DNA of 64,000 nt from GCA-001856825 sp038729485. Its GTDB lineage: Archaea > Thermoplasmatota > Thermoplasmata > Thermoplasmatales > GCA-001856825. Of the stretch, positions 40,795-48,894 are shown piece by piece (the first letter of the stretch is position 1; each line of letters starts with the position of its first letter). Location of the stretch: contig JAVYRX010000001.1 in assembly GCA_038729485.1 (NCBI GenBank), forward strand, positions 62,001-126,000, written 5' to 3'. Below the pieces are notes generated by a model. That model made no database searches, was not told the origin of the DNA, and worked only from the letters and a program-made list of their open reading frames with translations. The translations under genes and the position numbers were made by a program.

Positions 40795-42636
40795 TCATTG
40801 TCCCTTATTTTCTTTATCTTCGTGAATCTCTCTCTCATTTTCATTCGTGCCTGAACCTTGCGACGCCTGACCTGTCGCCTGTCCCTCGTTGACGTTCTTG
40901 TATATGTGCTCCCCTATCTTCTGAATTTCCTTGGATAGGGACTCCATGCGTTCCTTTATGGCTTGCGTGTCCTTCTTCTCGATCGACTCCTTGAGATCCT
41001 TCAGCTTTGAGTTGATGCCGTCCTTAACGTCTTGAGGTATTTTGTCCGCGTATTCGTTGAGAGTCCTTTCTGTGGAATATGCAAGTGACTCAGCACTGTT
41101 CAGTGTTTCTATTTCCTCCTTCTTTTTCTTGTCCTCTTCTTCGTACTTCTTTGCTTCCTGCTTCATTCTCTCTATATCTTCCTTGCTCAGCTTAGTGCTT
41201 GATGTTATTGTTATTCCCCTCTGCTTATTTGTGGCCAGATCCTTGGCAGTGACATTTAGGATTCCGTTCGAATCTATGTCAAACGTAACCTCTATCTGCG
41301 GTATGCCCCTCGGTGCAGGAGGTATACCATCAAGCATGAACCTACCCAGCGATGTATTGTCCTTTGCAAGCGGTCTCTCTCCTTGTACTATGACTATCTC
41401 CACCGCAGTTTGATTATCAGCTGCGGTCGTGAACACCTGTGATTTCTTGGTTGGTATAGTGGTATTGGCCGGAATCAATGGAGTGGCAACCCCTCCCAGG
41501 GTTTCTATACTTAGTGTAAGTGGCGTAACATCAAGAAGAACTATGCCCTTAACGTCACCAGCGAGTACTGCGCCTTCAATGGAAGCTCCGATTGCTACGC
41601 ATTCCATTGGATCTACCCCGCTCTCAACGCTCCTTCCCATGAAATCTTCGACGAATTTCCTGACTAGTGGCATCCTGGTTGGCCCCCCGACCAGTATAAC
41701 CTTTGTGATATCCCCCTTGGTTAGCTTGGCAGCACTTATTGCATCCTCCATAGGCTTTCTTGCCCTTTCAATGATTGGCCTTACGAGGTTCTCAAGGTCA
41801 GCCCTCGTAACATTCATCAAAAGATGCTTTGGTCCGTCAGCTCCGCTCGTTATGTATGGAAGATTTATCTCAGTGGAAAGGGAGGTTGATAATTCTATCT
41901 TCGCTTTCTCTGATGCGTCCCTTAGCCTTATGTACGCATTCCTGTCTTTTTTTAGATCAATGCCGTTTTCCTGAAGGAACTTGTCAGCAATATAGTTCAG
42001 CAGAGCCTCATCCATGTCCGTTCCGCCCAGCTTGGTGTCCCCAGAAGTTGAAAGAACTTCATATACGCCGGAACTGAATTCCATTATCGTGACGTCGAGT
42101 GTCCCCCCGCCTAGATCAAATACCATTATTCTGTGTTCCCCCTCCGTTTTGTCTATTCCATATGCGAGGGCAGCTGCAGTAGGTTCATTTATGATCCTCA
42201 CCACGTCGAGCCCCGCTATAGCGCCTGCGTCTTTTGTTGCCTGTCTCTGGTTGTCGTTAAAATATGCTGGCACGGTTATAACGGCCTTACTTATCTTTTC
42301 TCCTAGATACTTCTCCGCATCGTCTCTTATCTTTTGAAGCAAGAACGCAGAGAGCTGTTGCGGGGTGTACTCTTTCCCGTGCAGCTTGAACTTGTAATTT
42401 TCACCCATTCTCCTTTTAAAAGCATAGGCCGTGCCTTCGGGATTCATGAGAGCCTGCCTTCTTGCCGGCTCTCCCACAAGGAGCTGGCCGTCCTTGGTGA
42501 AAGCTACATAACTTGGGAAGGCCTTACCGCCTATTGTTGTCCCCTCTGAGCTGGGCAGGACAACTGGCTTACCGGCTATCATAACGGCCGCCTGCGAGTT
42601 GCTGGTTCCGAGATCAATACCTATTATCTTCTCCAT
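40795..42636 (-). CDS. dnaK: Chaperone DnaK (Hsp70)
   Basis: ATP-driven folding chaperone, 613 residues. ATPase signatures IGIDLGTSNSQAAV, VFDLGGGTLDVTI and VILVGGPTRMPLVRKFVEDF are present; the substrate domain follows, with a C-terminal tail rich in Gln/Gly/Glu (GQATGQASQGSGTNENE). ATG 42636 is used; a GTG three codons upstream would overlap grpE. The spacing to grpE is one base. The first strand carries SN where many bacteria have TN (GTSNSQ). Confidence 0.96.
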   Translation of the reverse strand: MEKIIGIDLGTSNSQAAVMIAGKPVVLPSSEGTTIGGKAFPSYVAFTKDGQLLVGEPARRQALMNPEGTAYAFKRRMGENYKFKLHGKEYTPQQLSAFLLQKIRDDAEKYLGEKISKAVITVPAYFNDNQRQATKDAGAIAGLDVVRIINEPTAAALAYGIDKTEGEHRIMVFDLGGGTLDVTIMEFSSGVYEVLSTSGDTKLGGTDMDEALLNYIADKFLQENGIDLKKDRNAYIRLRDASEKAKIELSTSLSTEINLPYITSGADGPKHLLMNVTRADLENLVRPIIERARKPMEDAISAAKLTKGDITKVILVGGPTRMPLVRKFVEDFMGRSVESGVDPMECVAIGASIEGAVLAGDVKGIVLLDVTPLTLSIETLGGVATPLIPANTTIPTKKSQVFTTAADNQTAVEIVIVQGERPLAKDNTSLGRFMLDGIPPAPRGIPQIEVTFDIDSNGILNVTAKDLATNKQRGITITSSTKLSKEDIERMKQEAKKYEEEDKKKKEEIETLNSAESLAYSTERTLNEYADKIPQDVKDGINSKLKDLKESIEKKDTQAIKERMESLSKEIQKIGEHIYKNVNEGQATGQASQGSGTNENEREIHEDKENKGQ

Positions 42637-42637
42637 G

Positions 42638-43120
42638 CTAATCACCCTTGTTAATAATCACCAGTTCAGGTCGTATTACTTTCCCCCTGAGCATGTATCC
42701 CTTTCTGACTACCTTGTTTATCACGTTGGCTTTCCCCCCATCCTCAACGCCTACGACTTCGTGCTTGTTTGGATCGAATATTTCCTTGTCGTCAATGGCG
42801 CTTAACCCCTCTTTCTCCAATACGCTCTCAATTTGTTTCCTGATTGCTTTCACCCCGTCATCGGCTGCGTTCTCCATTGAATCCAAGACGGGCAGCAATT
42901 CCTTGATAAGTCGCTCTGAGGCATATGCTGCAAGGGCCTCCTGTTCCTCTTTCATCCTTTTCTGGAAGTTATCAAGGTCTGCTGCGAACCTAAAGTTCTG
43001 TTCTTTCAGTTCTTTTATGGCATTTTCCTTATCTACCAAAGTCTGCTGCATAGCTTTTACACGCTCGGTGCAGTCGGAAAGTGACTGTTTCAGAGACCTG
43101 TAATACGATACGCCTGGCAC
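42638..43120 (-). CDS. grpE: Nucleotide exchange factor GrpE
   Basis: Releases ADP from DnaK. A 160-residue protein with a long N-terminal coiled coil (KEQNFRFAADLDNFQKRMKEEQ) and a beta-rich C-terminal head (GEV-like HEVVGVEDGGKANVINKVVRKGYMLRGKVIRPELVIINKGD, quoted in part: GYMLRGKVIRPELV), both typical. Starts at GTG 43120 with promoter-like A/T-rich sequence upstream. First gene of the chaperone set, divergent from the presenilin gene. Confidence 0.93.
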   Translation of the reverse strand: MPGVSYYRSLKQSLSDCTERVKAMQQTLVDKENAIKELKEQNFRFAADLDNFQKRMKEEQEALAAYASERLIKELLPVLDSMENAADDGVKAIRKQIESVLEKEGLSAIDDKEIFDPNKHEVVGVEDGGKANVINKVVRKGYMLRGKVIRPELVIINKGD

Positions 43121-43253
43121 TTTTCGAAATTTTGCACTTCTATAATAATGTTTTCAAAGGAGCCTCTCCACAACAAAAAATGGATCACATGAATGACTAA
43201 AAAGAGAACACAAATAATGGAGCATCCAAGAAGCATGAGCAAACAATAATAGT

Positions 43254-44171
43254 ATGCTTTCATTGCAGATGACTGAGATGCCAAGTGTGAGAGAGAGCTC
43301 ATTGTTTCCGCAAATAGTTAGCCTTATGCTTTTCATATTGTCGTCTATATTCGCCGTATACCTGGCTAGTATAGCACTAGCTTACGAGCCATCGATAACA
43401 CCAAAATCAACGACGACTGGTGCGTACTACATTCTCTATTATCTTGCTGTTGCATTGATATTTTCCTTTCTACTGCTATTCCTTGGAAGAAAATACAAAT
43501 TGAACTTCCTGAAATGGCTCTTTGTCGCAATGATAGGCATAGTGGTTTTCTACGTATGGAGCTACCTGGGTCTGGAATTAGCCAGCACGTATCCCCAGTA
43601 TTACGCTATGATCATCTTGGCTCCGGTTATAACGGTCCTGGCTCTGGTCTTGTATGGCAGATGGTTTGTAATTGATATAGCTGGATTTTTCCTGTGCGCA
43701 GGAATGGCATTCATTTTGGGAATACTCCTCGGTATCTGGGCGGCAGCTATCTTCCTGGCGGTATTCGCAATTTACGACTACGTCTCGGTTTACAAAACTA
43801 AGCACATGGTAGGCCTTGCCAAAATGGCGCTGGACCTGGACCTTCCCATGCTTTTCATTTTCCCTTCCGAACCCACTTCCGGCCAAGTCAAAATTGAACT
43901 GACCGACGAGGGAGTTAAAGAGCACAGCGCGATGGCATTAGGATTCGGAGATATAGCGTTCCCAGGCATCATGGTCGTTGCCTCGTGGGTGTATGGAAGG
44001 GGTGTTGGTTTTTCCATTCCTTTCCTTATCTTGCCCCTCCTTGGCGGGATAGTAGGGATGCTATATCTCATGTTTGGAAACGTGAAGAAACCTGCACCGG
44101 GGCTTCCATTTTTGAATACCGGCGTCATAGCTGGCTCTTTGCTTGCATACCTCATATTTGTGGTTCGTTGA
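43254..44171 (+). CDS. Presenilin/signal peptide peptidase-family intramembrane protease
   Basis: A 305-residue membrane aspartyl protease homologue with about nine hydrophobic segments. The two catalytic Asp motifs are IYDYVSVYK (YD) and ALGFGDIAFPG (GxGD), and a PAL-like segment KPAPGLPFLNTG follows. Substrates are probably remnant signal peptides or membrane protein stubs. Divergent from grpE with ~130 bases between; ends one base before the end of the next minus-strand gene (44173). Confidence 0.87.
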   Translation: MLSLQMTEMPSVRESSLFPQIVSLMLFILSSIFAVYLASIALAYEPSITPKSTTTGAYYILYYLAVALIFSFLLLFLGRKYKLNFLKWLFVAMIGIVVFYVWSYLGLELASTYPQYYAMIILAPVITVLALVLYGRWFVIDIAGFFLCAGMAFILGILLGIWAAAIFLAVFAIYDYVSVYKTKHMVGLAKMALDLDLPMLFIFPSEPTSGQVKIELTDEGVKEHSAMALGFGDIAFPGIMVVASWVYGRGVGFSIPFLILPLLGGIVGMLYLMFGNVKKPAPGLPFLNTGVIAGSLLAYLIFVVR

Positions 44172-44172
44172 C

Positions 44173-45630
44173 CTATTTCTCATTGGAGACTCCGATCGAA
44201 GGTTCGTGCCTGTTCTCTGACCCCCTTACAAATGAGAATATTCCAGAAACTGCAAGCATCGCTAGCAAGACAAGGAAAGACGCTTTCATACCCGAGACAA
44301 ATCCGCCTCCCACCCCTCCGATCACTTTCGAAGTTCCTGCAAATATTTCAAACGCAAGATATCTCGGAATAGCTGTAGCTGCTGAAACAAATGCTATTAT
44401 GAAGCTTCCTATTAGACCAAGGTTTCCAAGTAGCCTTAACGTGCCTGACGCCGCACCCCTCAATTCTCCAGAGACATTGGCCATAACTGCACTGTTGTTG
44501 GCAGGCCAGAACATTGATCCTCCAAAGCCTGTTATTATTGTACCTATTACTATGTAGTATAGAGGGGAGCTTACAGTCAACAACGTAACATAGTAAATCA
44601 CGCCTGCCATCATGAATGCGATGCCGACTGTCGCTATAATCATAGATCCGAATCTATCAGAAAGTCTGCCCATAAAAGGGGATAGCACGGAGCTCACTAT
44701 ATATCCTGGAAATAATAGAAGGGAGGCATCAAAAGGTGTTAAGCCCCTTACCCCCTGCAGGTACATAATCAACAGGAACGTTACCCCCATGAAACCTAGG
44801 CCCTGGAAAAGACTCGCAAGTAGTGAATTCTTGAAGACCCTATTTCTGAACATCAAAAAATTTATGGTTGGCACCTTGACCCTCCTGTCCACGAAGATGA
44901 ATGCAAATAGTGAGGCAATTCCGCCAAGAAGCATTGACATATTTAAGGAAGAAAGCCCTCTTGAGGCATAATCTATGCCAGCGTATGATATCATTGCTAT
45001 TGCGACACCGAGAAGAACCATCCCCGGAAAGTCTAACGATTCTTTCCTACTGTTCCTGTCTACTATGTACCTTATGCCCAGAATAGTAGCAATGATTCCT
45101 ATTGGAACGTTAATGAAGAATATGTATCTATAGCCAATAAAAGTAGTTATAACGCCTCCGAGTATTATACCCAGAAGAGCTCCTATGTTCCAGCTCATTG
45201 ATGTGAACCCGTATGCTCTTCCTATCCTGTTTCTTGCAAATGTATCCGCTATGATGGCGCTGCTGTTTGAAGATATTAATGCCCCTCCGATCGCCTGGAT
45301 TCCTCTGAAAGATATGAGTGAGATATCGGTCGGGGCAATCCCACACAGGAAAGAGGAGATCGTGAATACTACGAATCCAATATTGAACATCTTTGCCCTT
45401 CCGTATATGTCGCCTATTCTTCCGAACTGAGTTGAAAATACTGCTACCACGATCATATAAATGAGAATGACCCAAATGATAGTTGATATGTTAGAGTGCA
45501 GTGCTGCGGTTATTGCTGGGAAAGCGAGAAGCACTATGGTGGAGTCAATGGATGCCATCAGGGTACCTATTACAATGACTGTGAGTATAAGATTCTCGTT
45601 TATCTTTTCCTTTGCATCGTAAGAATTCAT
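44173..45630 (-). CDS. MFS drug exporter, DHA2-like (second copy)
   Basis: A 485-residue transporter with about 14 hydrophobic segments. Motif A: GRIGDIYGRAKMFN; second-half motif A MGRLSDRFGSMI; typical start LIVTVIVIGTLMASIDSTIVLLAFPAI. Related to the exporter at 26323 but without its extra tail, and without a neighbouring regulator. Multidrug or metabolite export is likely. The 3' end almost touches the presenilin stop. Confidence 0.87.
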   Translation of the reverse strand: MNSYDAKEKINENLILTVIVIGTLMASIDSTIVLLAFPAITAALHSNISTIIWVILIYMIVVAVFSTQFGRIGDIYGRAKMFNIGFVVFTISSFLCGIAPTDISLISFRGIQAIGGALISSNSSAIIADTFARNRIGRAYGFTSMSWNIGALLGIILGGVITTFIGYRYIFFINVPIGIIATILGIRYIVDRNSRKESLDFPGMVLLGVAIAMISYAGIDYASRGLSSLNMSMLLGGIASLFAFIFVDRRVKVPTINFLMFRNRVFKNSLLASLFQGLGFMGVTFLLIMYLQGVRGLTPFDASLLLFPGYIVSSVLSPFMGRLSDRFGSMIIATVGIAFMMAGVIYYVTLLTVSSPLYYIVIGTIITGFGGSMFWPANNSAVMANVSGELRGAASGTLRLLGNLGLIGSFIIAFVSAATAIPRYLAFEIFAGTSKVIGGVGGGFVSGMKASFLVLLAMLAVSGIFSFVRGSENRHEPSIGVSNEK

Positions 45631-45678
45631 TGCCTCGCTAACATTAACGAGTGAAAAAATGTTACCTATGTAATAAAA

Positions 45679-47115
45679 CTAAACGGGAGCAGGTGGCATT
45701 CTTTCCTTTGCCTCCATTACTATAGCTGTTACTCTTTTCTTGAACTCCTGAAATCCTTCCGGGGAAATTGGATAATTGTTGTATATAGAGTTCAGTTCTT
45801 TCATCTTCCCTACGGTCCAAACAAGATCCTTGAAGGTTTTCAGTGCGGTGATTCCCCTGACCAGCTTTCCAACCTTCTTGGTTAGGGAAAGCTCAGGTAT
45901 CCTTCCATATGTTATTTCTACGGCTTCTTCGTAAGTTATGAAACTCTTCATTCCATAATCTATGTCTTTGTTGCTCATTGACTGTAGAAATATTCTGAAT
46001 ACCTCCATTCCGGCCATGCTTTTGCCGTACTGCTTTACATAGTCTTTATTGAATTCCCAGAGGCCAGAAAGAGTAACGTCGTTTGCCTCCACGGCCCTCG
46101 CAGCAGCCTTGCCAGCTAGTATACCGCCAATTAGGGCAGGACCTATCCCTCCAGCGCTGAGAGGGTTCGGGGACGCCATCGAATCCCCGGAGCCTATGTA
46201 TCCTGGGAAAACCATGCCTTCCATCTGCCTTCTAACGCTCACGCTCCAGTAACCCTCCCCGTTACTGAATGAGTTATCCAGGGAATATCGCTTGAAAACT
46301 GGGTTCCATTTCACGTATTTTTCTATCAAAGATTTTAGGTTGTCCTTCTGTCCAAGTTTCTTGTTTCTTATGTCCAAGCTTTTCTGCTGCACTCCAAGAC
46401 CCACGTTCACCCTTTTCCCCGTCTTTGGAAATACCCAACCATAGCCGCCGGGCGCCATTTCTTGATTAAGATGTATCAAGGCATTTCTTTCGTCGTAATA
46501 TCTTGCGTCGTTGTATCCGTCCTCCAGTTTGTATATAAATCTACCAGTGAGCTCAATGTCGTCATAGTCAATGTCCCTATCTATGAATGGATTCTCCGGA
46601 AGCTTTCTCCTGAGAAGAGACGATATCCCCAGCGCATCAATAACGACCTTTCCCCTTATTTTTTCCTCCTCACCCTTCTCATTTTTTCCGTATATTCCCT
46701 TGACAGTTCCACCTTCTATTATCGGCCCTTCAACGCTGAATTTTCCTTTGAATTCAACGCCATTTTTAATCGCTTGGTCAAAAATAGCCTTTCCAAAAAG
46801 CGGTCTTTCCAAACTGTACCCCTCCCCTTCAAAGGGTAGCTTATAATCTAAATCGGGCGAAACGGCTATGACACCGTCAACCTTCAATCCCAGTGCATCA
46901 TCTCCGAACCTGTTTCCTAAATTTTTTTCAACAAACTGTATGTGAGATCTAGCGACTGCATCGCCACAAACCCAACCCCAAAGCGTTTTCTTTCCAGGTT
47001 CTTGAGCGGAGTTTCTGTCAACAAGGAGAACCCTCCTGCCCATCTTACCTGCCATCGCCGCTGCAGTAGAACCAGACACTCCGGCACCTGCGACAATGAT
47101 TTCGTATTCGTCCAT
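45679..47115 (-). CDS. FAD-dependent geranylgeranyl reductase family protein
   Basis: A 478-residue flavoprotein that would saturate isoprenoid chains of archaeal lipids. FAD-binding IIVAGAGVSGSTAAAMAGKMG at the N-terminus, DRNSAQ at the end of strand 2, the APGGYGWVFPKTGKRVNVGLG signature of GGR, and IGSGDSMASPNPLSAGGIGPAL (conserved GD). Longer than the ~400-residue T. acidophilum enzyme, the extra length being at the C-terminus. Could alternatively act on menaquinone or other prenyl substrates. Confidence 0.8.
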   Translation of the reverse strand: MDEYEIIVAGAGVSGSTAAAMAGKMGRRVLLVDRNSAQEPGKKTLWGWVCGDAVARSHIQFVEKNLGNRFGDDALGLKVDGVIAVSPDLDYKLPFEGEGYSLERPLFGKAIFDQAIKNGVEFKGKFSVEGPIIEGGTVKGIYGKNEKGEEEKIRGKVVIDALGISSLLRRKLPENPFIDRDIDYDDIELTGRFIYKLEDGYNDARYYDERNALIHLNQEMAPGGYGWVFPKTGKRVNVGLGVQQKSLDIRNKKLGQKDNLKSLIEKYVKWNPVFKRYSLDNSFSNGEGYWSVSVRRQMEGMVFPGYIGSGDSMASPNPLSAGGIGPALIGGILAGKAAARAVEANDVTLSGLWEFNKDYVKQYGKSMAGMEVFRIFLQSMSNKDIDYGMKSFITYEEAVEITYGRIPELSLTKKVGKLVRGITALKTFKDLVWTVGKMKELNSIYNNYPISPEGFQEFKKRVTAIVMEAKERMPPAPV

Positions 47116-47154
47116 GGCAAGTGAATAACATGGATTATATAGAGGTTAGGTTAT

Positions 47155-48894
47155 TCAAGCAGTAAAACTAGATTCTTGACCCGGAACATAGAATAGCGCT
47201 AGAACATTCCACAGATTATAGTTGTCTAGAAGTATTATACCGCTTTCCTGATACGGGTTAACGAATGTGATGTTCAGCTCAGCGGACGAATTTGCCGGAA
47301 TATAGATGAATGTACCGTTTCCGGACGTCTCCAGACTGCCATTCAGATTGAAATTGGAGGACATATTGAATTTGAATACTTCCAGCATCGCATCTGGCCC
47401 GTTGTTTATTATCTCTATCTGGCTCTCGGGGTCAAATAGGCGAACGGGGTTCAACCCAGGGAGGTGAATGTAGTTCTTGGTTATTACGGTGAGATTCCGA
47501 TCGGGGGTGACGATCGTAACGTTCCTTTCAAAGTCCTGCTTCTTTGTGGACGCTGTTACCTTTATAGTGAAGTTGAAGCTTCCACCTAACGTTTGCCCTG
47601 AAGGCCATATTGAGACGTTGAACAGTCTACGTTCGTTTGGCTGCATGACTCCCTCGTACGAACCTGAATACGCCAAAGAACTGGGTGCTTTGATGCCTAT
47701 AGAGAGGGGGATCGTGTAGTTGTTCATGTTGTTTATTAGAAGAGTGAAGTTATCGTAACTGTACTGGCTGGCATTGTAGATCACGAAATTGTTCCCCCCC
47801 ACCAACTGGATTGACATGTGGTTTGGTTCTATTTGTTCTACAAGCGGAACGGGCGAAAAACTTACTGCTACAAGAGCTATCGCAACTATTCCTACGAGAA
47901 GCTCTTTCCTGCTCGGCTTTGATATGTCGTTCAGCGGCGGTGGATGGCTAAGGCCCAAGATGATCACTATGATGGCAAAAAGTATCCATGACAGATAATA
48001 GATACCGAGGAGAATTAGGAGGATTATGAATGCGTAACTCAGATACTTTGAATTTTGCCCAAGTAACCCCCTCGCTACGTGGCCTCCGTCCAGCTGTCCG
48101 ATTGGAAATAGATTGATCGCAGTAACAAGGAACCCAACCCAGGCCGCAAAGGCAACCGGATGAACGTTTGTTGTCTGTATAGGTGGAATAATTGAATATA
48201 TGAGAGGAAGCGATATCATATAGGAGACCTGGGAACTCGTTACTTGAACAGGCTTCTGGACGCTGCCTAGATATGCCCCCACCACCCCAACTATAATGCT
48301 CATCACAAAACCGACAATTGGCCCTGCAGCGCCGATTTTTATGAGAGTCTTTCTGTCAGGAAGAGGATCTCTCAATGAAATGAAGGCGCCAAGTGTGCCC
48401 AAAATGGTAAAAGGAGCTGGAATAAAAAAAGGAAGAGAGGCGGAAACACCGTTTCTTCTAGCAACAAAAAAATGCCCAAGTTCGTGAGACGTCAATATTA
48501 TCAGAAGAGGAAGCGAAAAATAAACGAAACCGTCCAGATAGAGGAACCACTGGAACTTCGTTATCCCGAAATATTCAACGTAAAGCTGCTCCCCAACGTA
48601 TATGGTTGAAATAAGCGTTGCTATAAGGAGAACTATATTGACCCACAAGCCGAATGGCCTCGATTTTCTCCTTTTTATTACGGAGATGACTAGTTCAGAT
48701 CCTCCTTCCTTGTTCTTCGTGACTACCGGAATGTATCCAACTCCTTTGAGATCCGATACCAGGGATTTGAAATTCGCTTCGAGATTTGGATCAGACAGGA
48801 CGTAAAATTCGTAGACACCGTCCTGTATCTTGGATTCTTTCGTAATGATGAAGTGGTTCCCCACCCTTACCCTAATGGTCTCGATATCATCCAC
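47155..48894 (-). CDS. Site-2 protease (M50) with C-terminal extracytoplasmic domain
   Basis: A 579-residue membrane metalloprotease. The zinc site is in LTSHELGHFFVARRNG (HExxH) and the second ligand in LFPIGQLDGGHVARGLLG. An N-terminal ~85-residue cytosolic portion with strand-rich character precedes the first helix, and about 230 residues after the last catalytic helix (SPVPLVEQ onward) form a beta-rich, Asn/Ser/Thr-rich domain that should lie outside, with NxT/S sequons (NYT, NLT, NGT). A closing ~50-residue portion has more strands. Starts at GTG 48894, overlapping alaS end by 8 bases. Confidence 0.85.
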   Translation of the reverse strand: MDDIETIRVRVGNHFIITKESKIQDGVYEFYVLSDPNLEANFKSLVSDLKGVGYIPVVTKNKEGGSELVISVIKRRKSRPFGLWVNIVLLIATLISTIYVGEQLYVEYFGITKFQWFLYLDGFVYFSLPLLIILTSHELGHFFVARRNGVSASLPFFIPAPFTILGTLGAFISLRDPLPDRKTLIKIGAAGPIVGFVMSIIVGVVGAYLGSVQKPVQVTSSQVSYMISLPLIYSIIPPIQTTNVHPVAFAAWVGFLVTAINLFPIGQLDGGHVARGLLGQNSKYLSYAFIILLILLGIYYLSWILFAIIVIILGLSHPPPLNDISKPSRKELLVGIVAIALVAVSFSPVPLVEQIEPNHMSIQLVGGNNFVIYNASQYSYDNFTLLINNMNNYTIPLSIGIKAPSSLAYSGSYEGVMQPNERRLFNVSIWPSGQTLGGSFNFTIKVTASTKKQDFERNVTIVTPDRNLTVITKNYIHLPGLNPVRLFDPESQIEIINNGPDAMLEVFKFNMSSNFNLNGSLETSGNGTFIYIPANSSAELNITFVNPYQESGIILLDNYNLWNVLALFYVPGQESSFTA

